Origin: Penium margaritaceum
Lineage: Eukaryota > Streptophyta > Zygnematophyceae > Desmidiales > Peniaceae
Assembly (NCBI GenBank): GCA_023375785.1
Contig: SZWC01019057.1
Coordinates: forward strand, 1 to 23,836
Reading direction: 5' to 3'
Length of the DNA stretch: 23,836 bases
A program made the translations under genes and the position numbers. Every line of letters begins with the position of its first letter. The stretch's first letter is position 1. The notes beneath the pieces were generated by a model. It worked only from the letters and a program-made list of their open reading frames with translations, searched no databases and had not been told where the DNA came from. Shown one piece after another: positions 18,319 to 23,836 of the stretch.

Positions 18319-18822
18319 TTATGCAAGCCCCATGGGACAGATTGGGCGCAAAAACCCTCGACCACCGAAATCACATATAAGTCGGGGATCTCCAATGTAG
18401 TGGGTAAAACTTCGTTTGAACTATGTTTGGTGTATGGCAAACTTCTCGCCACACCAATAGGACTTCAAAGCCCAAGCAACATTCCCGCGGTTCACGTCCA
18501 ATGCTGTGACTTCTCCACCATATGGGATGAAACACGACAAACACTCACGAAGACACAAGCTACGATGAAACAAGCTGTTGACTAACATCGCGGGAACGAT
18601 GTTTCCGCCGCCGGTGACAAAGTTCTTCTCACCTCGACCAACATCAAACTCCGTGGAGCCGACTGGTTGAAGCTTAAACCCCGTTCAAGATCGAGCGCAT
18701 GCAAACCCCCGTGGTTTCGCGACTCAAACTCCTCTACACTATACACGTTCACATGGAATTTCCATATCCGTAGACTCAAGCACTACCGAAACCTCGATAA
18801 AACATCAAACAAAGAAAATTGA
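18184..18822 (+). pseudogene. Gypsy integrase second half and C-terminal region
   Basis: Continues the core with FWHKMM and AFHPQTDGQSERTNQ, with the catalytic Glu at 18280-18282, so all three acidic residues survive although separated by the solo LTR. The C-terminal part follows (IWDETRQTLTKTQATMKQ, stop at 18583, then DKVLLTSTNIKLRG in the same frame). After a shift the end reads IRRLKHYRNLDK, like the H-V-S-L-L-K-P-Y tail, and stops at about 18822. An earlier partial copy of 18184-18318 lies at 17874-18008 from the assembly join. Confidence 0.86.
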
Positions 18823-19934
18823 AACATCAAACATAAAAATGAAACAATCGAGTGTTTTTAATGAATCGTCTTCCTTTTGAGACAAGAAATCCGGTATCCA
18901 AGCAAAATATGTTGAATTGTATTTTTTTCTCCTTCTTGGAGTTTTAGTTTTATAAATTGGAGCTTCGTTGTTGTTTTGAATTATTTCCCGCTTCCAATCA
19001 TTGGTGGAGGCAGGCACTCGTTTTTTCGTATCCTTCACTAGCATGCGTTGGAGCCGGGTTGATTAACCAGATGGGCTTTGCTGCCTCGGAACGTCAGGTA
19101 CTATCGACCAGGAGTTTGAAAAAGATCCGGAGGCTTGAGGTCAGGCTGTTGACTGAACGCAACTATGCGGAGTTCTCTCTTGAAGTGATCCAGGGGAGCG
19201 TGGGGTACATCGTACATGAGTGTTTGCTTTGCGCTGAGTCAAACGACGCGCACACTAAAATGAAAAGGTGAAGGGTGCTCATTTAAGGTCCAGGCCTCGA
19301 TCGCCATGGGGTCTGCATTCTTCATTGCACTGCAGCCCGTGAAAGGATTATAAAAGAAGTTTTTACGCTACGAAAGAGAATATGAGCAGCAAATAGATGA
19401 ATTGCGATCTTAGGTTTTCGACTATTTTGAGCCGTCGAAGCTCGGGGACATGGGACTGGTTTCAGTCTCTTGAATTTCTTGTTCCTTTCCGCTTTAGCCT
19501 CCGATCTTCGCCTTTTGATCCAAGTTCGACAACCTCACATACCAGTTTCCCCTCTTTTGACGGAATGATAGAATAGTTGTTGTCCTTCAGTGTCCGCTCA
19601 GCCGCGGGTAGGCAGGCATCTAATTTCCGGAAGTGTTTCGCCCGCAACGGGTCCTTGCATTTCCGATCACGACTGTCCACTCTTCGTTCCTTCGCATAGA
19701 CCGGCACCCAGGGTTTCCCGCCTGTTCACCCTGGAAGCAAGTGAATTTGAGCAAGTCCACAGCGCCACATGGCAATTCCGACGGTCGATGAGGACACGAG
19801 CTAGGCCTGTCGCAGCCAAGCACGCAGCGGCTCCGGCCCGACGGCAGGTGTCGCAACTCATCCTAAGAAGGAAAAGTGCGGGAGCGCGAGTATCTGTGTT
19901 TGCGAGATAATAATTTTGTGCTAACCCAGTTGCT
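18823..19934. other. Spacer upstream of the SAM synthetase gene
   Basis: No Gypsy 3' LTR is found here. A TATAAAAG at 19349-19356 is a possible promoter element but lies 1 kb from the start codon. Two open frames, 104 codons at 18957-19271 (+) and 81 codons at 19707-19462 (-), have ordinary composition but no recognised domain; the minus one contains a splice-donor-like GTATGTGAG and could be an exon of a divergent gene. I cannot assign either. Confidence 0.5.
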
Positions 19935-20253
19935 TTGTCGCGTTCGTCTTACTTTGCTGGCGGCCCTGGCATCACTGCTGGGTCGCTGCTTCCACCTCCA
20001 CCCCTTGCTGGTTTGATTCAAGGCGCGAGTTCTGTCATGCTGCTACGGCCCTTCGTCGCTGCGACCCTGCGGCGCTCTGCTACGTCGTTGCTGAAGCTTT
20101 GCTGTGCCGAAGCGGTCGAACATACCAAGGGGAATCACCATATAGTTTCCAGAACACCACTGCATCTCCAGTCTCGTACGACTTCGTCAGATCCACATTC
20201 CATCACTGCGCAGCACTTCCAGATTTCCTGCAGATTTCTTCAGGGATCCATAG
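19935..20253 (+). CDS. Candidate upstream exon of SAM synthetase encoding a presequence-like leader
   Basis: The frame opens at ATG 19935 with a second ATG at 20037. From the second, the residues MLLRPFVAATLRRSATSLLK lack acids and are rich in Leu, Arg, Ser and Ala, as in mitochondrial presequences. If the candidate intron 20254-20347 is removed, this frame joins the SAM synthetase frame exactly (a split Ala codon, Asn, then the Met at 20353), adding about 74 or 108 residues. Unspliced, it stops at 20294. An open frame of this size may arise by chance and the in-frame join has a one-in-three chance, so this may simply be 5' UTR. Plant SAM synthetases are mainly cytosolic or nuclear. Confidence 0.3.
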
Positions 20254-20347
20254 GTACGGAGGTAGTCTTTTCACGACTTGCCCACTCTCTGTAGCTTCCA
20301 TGCACGGATGAGAGTCTGATCCAAGTCTGTCGTCCGTGTTTTCACAG
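20254..20347 (+). other. Candidate 94-nt intron just before the SAM synthetase start
   Basis: The donor is ATAG/GTACGG and the acceptor GTTTTCACAG/CCAAC, after a pyrimidine-rich stretch. Its size resembles introns 3 and 5 (91 nt each). Arabidopsis SAM synthetase genes also have an intron in the 5' UTR. Two tiny overlapping ORFs lie inside (ATG 20300 to TGA 20311, ATG 20308 to TGA 20319) and would precede the start codon in unspliced RNA. Confidence 0.4.
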
Positions 20348-20352
20348 CCAAC

Positions 20353-22134
20353 ATGGCCGAGGAGACTTTCCTGTTCACATCCGAGTCCGTGAACGAGGGT
20401 CACCCCGATAAGATCTGTGACCAGGTGAGGGCTTCGTTCGATACAGCACAGAATCCAGTGATATCGGACAAATTCATCCGGCACCCGGTACGGCGTGAAC
20501 GTATCTCATTGAATGTTCCTCGGGCGCTGCGCACAATGTGATCCCCAGGTGTCTGATGCTGTCCTCGATGCCTGCCTTGAGCAAGACCCCGATAGCAAGG
20601 TGGCTTGCGAGACCTGCACCAAGACTGGCATGGTGATGGTGTTCGGTGAGATCACGACGAAGGCCAAAGTCGACTACGAGAAAATCGTCCGCGACACCTG
20701 CCGCGAGATCGGATTCATTTCGGAGGAGGTCGGCCTCAACTGCGACACCTGCAAGGTATGTCAGGGCGTTTTTGAGAGACTGATCTCCTCGACGTGCAAT
20801 TAGGGCTCTGCTATGGGTCTTGGCGGATGCTCCGACCCCGATATCAGCGGCAATGTCAAATGGGCATCTTTTTCGTCCTCGCAGGTGCTTGTGAACATCG
20901 AGCAGCAGAGCCCGGACATTGGCCAGGGTGTTCACGGTCTTGGCACAAAGAAGCCAGAGGAGATCGGCGCTGGTGACCAAGGTCACATGTTCGGCTATGC
21001 CACCGATGAGACACCCGAGCTGATGCCGTTGACACACGTGCTGGCAACCCAGCTGGGTGCTAAGCTCACCGAAGTTCGCAAGAACGGCGTTTGCGGGTGC
21101 GTGATGTGCAGGCAGACCTTATGTTCTGTGCGCCAGTCATGTCCTCTTGCATGTATTGAGCTCTCCCTTATTCCTTTGTGAATGCAGTTGGCTCCGCCCT
21201 GACGGGAAGACTCAGGTGACGGTCGAATACAAGAACGAGAACGGTGCAATGGTACCCGTCCGCGTCCACACGGTTCTCATCTCTACACAGGTCCGATGAC
21301 ACAAAGATACAAAAGTCCAGATCTTCGCAGTCCCAGCAGAGATTATGGGATTTACGTACCGATCCTTTCCTAATCATTATGAACAAATACGAACATCAAT
21401 GGCCAAAGGCCAAGTAAATGAAAACAAGGCATAAACCTGACTTTTGTTTTTCTTGCAGCACGATGAGTCTGTCACGAATGAGAAAATCGCTTCTGATCTG
21501 CGGGAGCACGTTATCAAGCCTGTCATCCCTGAAAAGTACTTGGATGACAAGACTATCTTCCACCTGAACCCCTCTGGCCGTTTCGTCATCGGCGGCCCTC
21601 ACGGTGATGCTGGCCTTACCGGCCGTAAGATCATCATTGACACTTATGGTGGTTGGGGTGCGCACGGTGGTGGTGCTTTCTCTGGCAAGGACCCCACCAA
21701 GGTCGATCGGTCTGGTGCATACATTGTGCGCCAAGCAGCCAAGAGCATTGTTGCGTCCGGCCTGGCCCGCCGTGCCCTTGTTCAGGTGAGCACCAGGACA
21801 TGTTACAGTTCGCACAGGCTGCATTACACACTCATCCCATGAGACATTCTGACAACATGTACGTTTGCTCTGGCAGGTCTCGTATGCCATTGGTGTCCCT
21901 GAGCCGTTGTCCATCTTCGTTGACACATACAAGACTGGTAAAATCCCGGATGCCGAAATCCTCGAGTTGGTGAAGGAGAACTTCGATTTCCGCCCTGGCA
22001 TGATTGCTTCGCACCTGGACCTGAAGAGGGGTGGCAACAAGAGGTATCAGAAGACTGCTGCTTATGGACACTTCGGCCGTGACGACCCTGACTTCACCTG
22101 GGAGACTGTCAAGATTCTGAAGCCAAAGGCGTAG
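20353..22134 (+). CDS. SAMS: S-adenosylmethionine synthetase, six coding exons, intact
   Basis: The enzyme makes S-adenosylmethionine from ATP and methionine, the cell's main methyl donor; it is normally a cytosolic homo-oligomer. Exons: 20353-20424, 20549-20755, 20885-21096, 21188-21290, 21459-21785, 21877-22134; all introns are GT-AG, of 124, 129, 91, 168 and 91 nt, phase 0 except intron 3 (phase 2). The 392-residue product has the usual plant length. Visible motifs: ATP site G-H-P-D-K at residues 16-20, signature GAGDQG at 121-126 and signature GGGAFSGKD at 268-276. The C-terminus ends ILKPKA, as in plant enzymes. The start is chosen for the conserved [12 protein letters not shown] beginning and good context (CAACATGGCC). 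There are no frameshifts or missing key residues. Introns inside the coding region differ from many flowering-plant copies, whose coding part is uninterrupted. Confidence 0.97.
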
Positions 22135-22692
22135 AGTGCAATTGGTTTGCACTATTGTTTTGGTCTATGCAACTCATTTTTCTTGCTATTTCAAAGCAAA
22201 TCATATATTTTGCACCTTCTCCATACACAGCCGTCCTCTACATCATTCCTCCCTCATGATTCATGACTTCCTCACGGCATTACAATGCCCATGCAGAGAG
22301 CTTTGAACTTCAAGATGGGGCTAGAATGACATGCTCCTGTTCTCGCAAAGATGTGATTTCCATCCACGGGATGCAAATTGCTTCAATTGCTACCTGCATT
22401 GACTCAATTGCCTATTGAACAATGTTGCATGCACTTCTGTCCGGGTGACACTTGGTTCAGGATGGTATGAAACTGGGAGTGTATTTTATCTGTGGAACAC
22501 TTGTCCACACTTGTCCACGTTGTGTTCAACGTATGTCATCGCAATTTGCAGCCTGTATTATCCAATGTGGCTGGCACAAATGGACTGACTCGCTGGGTAA
22601 AAGATGGATTTGAGGAATTCCATGACCATGTCCACAGGATTTTCAACTTACATTTTTCTAGGTGGTGAACATCAGCCACTAATACTGATCCA

Positions 22693-22756
22693 TCCAGTCT
22701 ACCAGTCCTACTGCCAGTGGTGTTCTCGCTCCTCCAGTCTACCGGTCCTACTGCCA
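22693..22756. repeat. 24-bp direct repeat, two copies at 40-bp spacing
   Basis: 22693-22716 and 22733-22756 (TCCAGTCTACCRGTCCTACT...) agree at 23 of 24 bases. Confidence 0.85.
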
Positions 22757-23795
22757 TCCCACAAAGTGTTCAAATAGCTGATTACAATCTGCTTAAAGAT
22801 GCTAACATCCTTCAGTCACATGGGAATTCCAATCATTGGAAGTTCAATGTGCATTGACAAACTGGAAGGATCGCCCGGAACCAGACCGTATGCAGTAGTC
22901 TCGTGATGGAAGCAGGGAAATGCACAGGCAGGAAGTCTGACAACCCTGCCGAATTCCCCTCAATGATGGAGTTCGGCGACGACAAGCCCGACCAGGCAAT
23001 TCAACAGACTGATCGAATTTGGCCGGCTGGTCAGCTTGTCGTATTCAGCAGCTTCGTGACAGAATGATGTTAGAATACTTGTGAGGTTGGACGGTTCGTA
23101 AAGGAGAAACTGAAAGAATGTGGGGGTAAAAATAAAGAATCTTCCTCCGACCACCTCACCCCAACTGGACTAGCCCTTGGCCTTAAGACACATCTCCTGA
23201 AAGGGTTCCAGTACAATGATCCCCATAGATACTGTTTGTTGGGGAACCTTTCCTGTGCGTGGGCCAATGTGACCTCCAAAAGAGAAAATGCAGCTTCCAT
23301 TGTTGCCAAGCTCCACCTTTCAACATTGTGTACTCCAAAGCGTGAATCTTGAGGATACGGATCATCGGTGTGAGTTGCTCAGACTGAGGAGGTCAATCAG
23401 TGCTGCTGCCTGCATGCACGACAGTGACACGCACGGATCAGCAGGTTGACTGCAGCAATCGAGAAGGGGGTGGGGGGTTGAGAGGTGGAGCCAAAGATGA
23501 AAAAGTGTGAAGACAAAGTGTGGGGGGTCATGGCACAAAGACCAAATAGAGGGGGGGATTTGACGCAAGGTCAAGACAATGAGTAGTGGCAGTCTCGAGT
23601 ACGGGCATGCCAACTTCTATCGTTGTTTGGATTTTGGAGTTCGAAGTTTTGAATTGTCATGAATGCTTGGTGCGCTGGCTGCTCCGCCACTGAACGCGGA
23701 AGGAGCTGCGGTGTTCTTTGCAAGCACCATGTCGGGAAAAAGGAGAACTGCAGGTGGTGGTGAGGTGAGGGGAGGAGGGAGGCGTGAAGCCAGGT

Positions 23796-23816
23796 GGGAG
23801 GGAGGGATGGAGGGGG
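23796..23816 (+). other. G-quadruplex motif
   Basis: Four runs of at least three G (23796-23798, 23800-23802, 23804-23806, 23812-23816) with loops of 1, 1 and 5 bases match the canonical quadruplex pattern, within a longer purine-rich stretch. Confidence 0.6.
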
Positions 23817-23836
23817 TGAGGGAGAGAGAGGGGGAG

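Larger units (their letters stand above)
3431..18822 (+). mobile_element. Ty3/Gypsy retrotransposon, decayed and interrupted twice
   Basis: Primer-binding site, gag, retropepsin, reverse transcriptase, RNase H and integrase occur in Gypsy order on the + strand. Every gene has frameshifts or stops. Two later insertions split it: the minus-strand Copia at about 7288-16425 within RNase H, and a solo LTR at 17230 within integrase. Gypsy coding resumes beyond each. No sequence like the 5' LTR follows the pol end at 18822, so the 3' LTR is lost or lay beyond a rearrangement. Confidence 0.88.
22135..23836. other. 3' UTR and downstream spacer without a recognised gene
   Basis: The SAM synthetase 3' UTR must start at 22135, but no clear AATAAA or other standard signal marks its end. 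All open frames here are short and resemble nothing. From about 23460 the + strand becomes purine- and G-rich up to the window edge. Two small features are listed separately (24-bp direct repeat, G-quadruplex motif). Confidence 0.6.

Noticed and set aside
18957..19271. Plus-strand open frame of 104 codons as a host gene
   Set aside because: No recognised domain, no clear promoter or splice partner; mentioned only in the spacer entry.
19462..19707. Minus-strand frame of 81 codons as a divergent host gene
   Set aside because: It is Lys/Arg-rich and plausible as an exon, but nothing in it is recognisable and no second exon was found.

Overview
The window is eukaryotic nuclear DNA. Its one clearly intact host gene is a six-exon S-adenosylmethionine synthetase of plant type at the right end. 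The rest is mostly long-terminal-repeat retrotransposons with plant-style initiator-Met primer sites. Plant-like protein, spliced small introns and heavy Copia/Gypsy load suggest a streptophyte, possibly a charophyte alga such as Chara; the species is inference.

Layout. 1-2470: 3' half of an intact Ty1/Copia polyprotein (integrase end, reverse transcriptase, RNase H), then its polypurine tract and a probable 3' LTR (about 2532-2996) holding a tRNA-like block. About 3.4-18.8 kb: one decayed Ty3/Gypsy element on the + strand (5' LTR, primer site at 3998, gag, protease, RT, RNase H, integrase). It was hit twice. A minus-strand Copia element (about 7288-16425, also decayed) split RNase H, and the Gypsy reading resumes on the far side next to a TGGAA/TGAAA near-duplication. 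A 644-bp solo LTR (17230-17873, CCATT duplication) split the integrase between its second Asp and its Glu. Inside the 5' LTR of the minus-strand Copia lies a further 716-bp insertion (15168-15883), flanked by TAAAAAW and packed with eight distinct hairpins. The other Copia LTR serves as its empty site. This looks like an undescribed non-autonomous element and is the most novel item here.

Other structure. The minus-strand Copia has a 14 x 36-bp minisatellite coding for a 12-residue repeat between integrase and RT, and a long glutamine-rich (CAG/CAA) gag region eroded to CTA/TTG triplets. Most visible stops in the dead elements fit C-to-T decay.

Host gene. 20353-22134 encodes a 392-residue SAM synthetase with both family signatures. 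Just upstream, an ORF with a presequence-like stretch would join the enzyme in frame if a 94-nt candidate intron (20254-20347) is spliced, so an organelle-targeted form is possible but unproven. 22135-23836 shows no gene.

Assembly caution. Both N bases (340 and 18009) sit between near-identical copies of 129 and 309 bp; these are probably unmerged contig overlaps, not real duplications.
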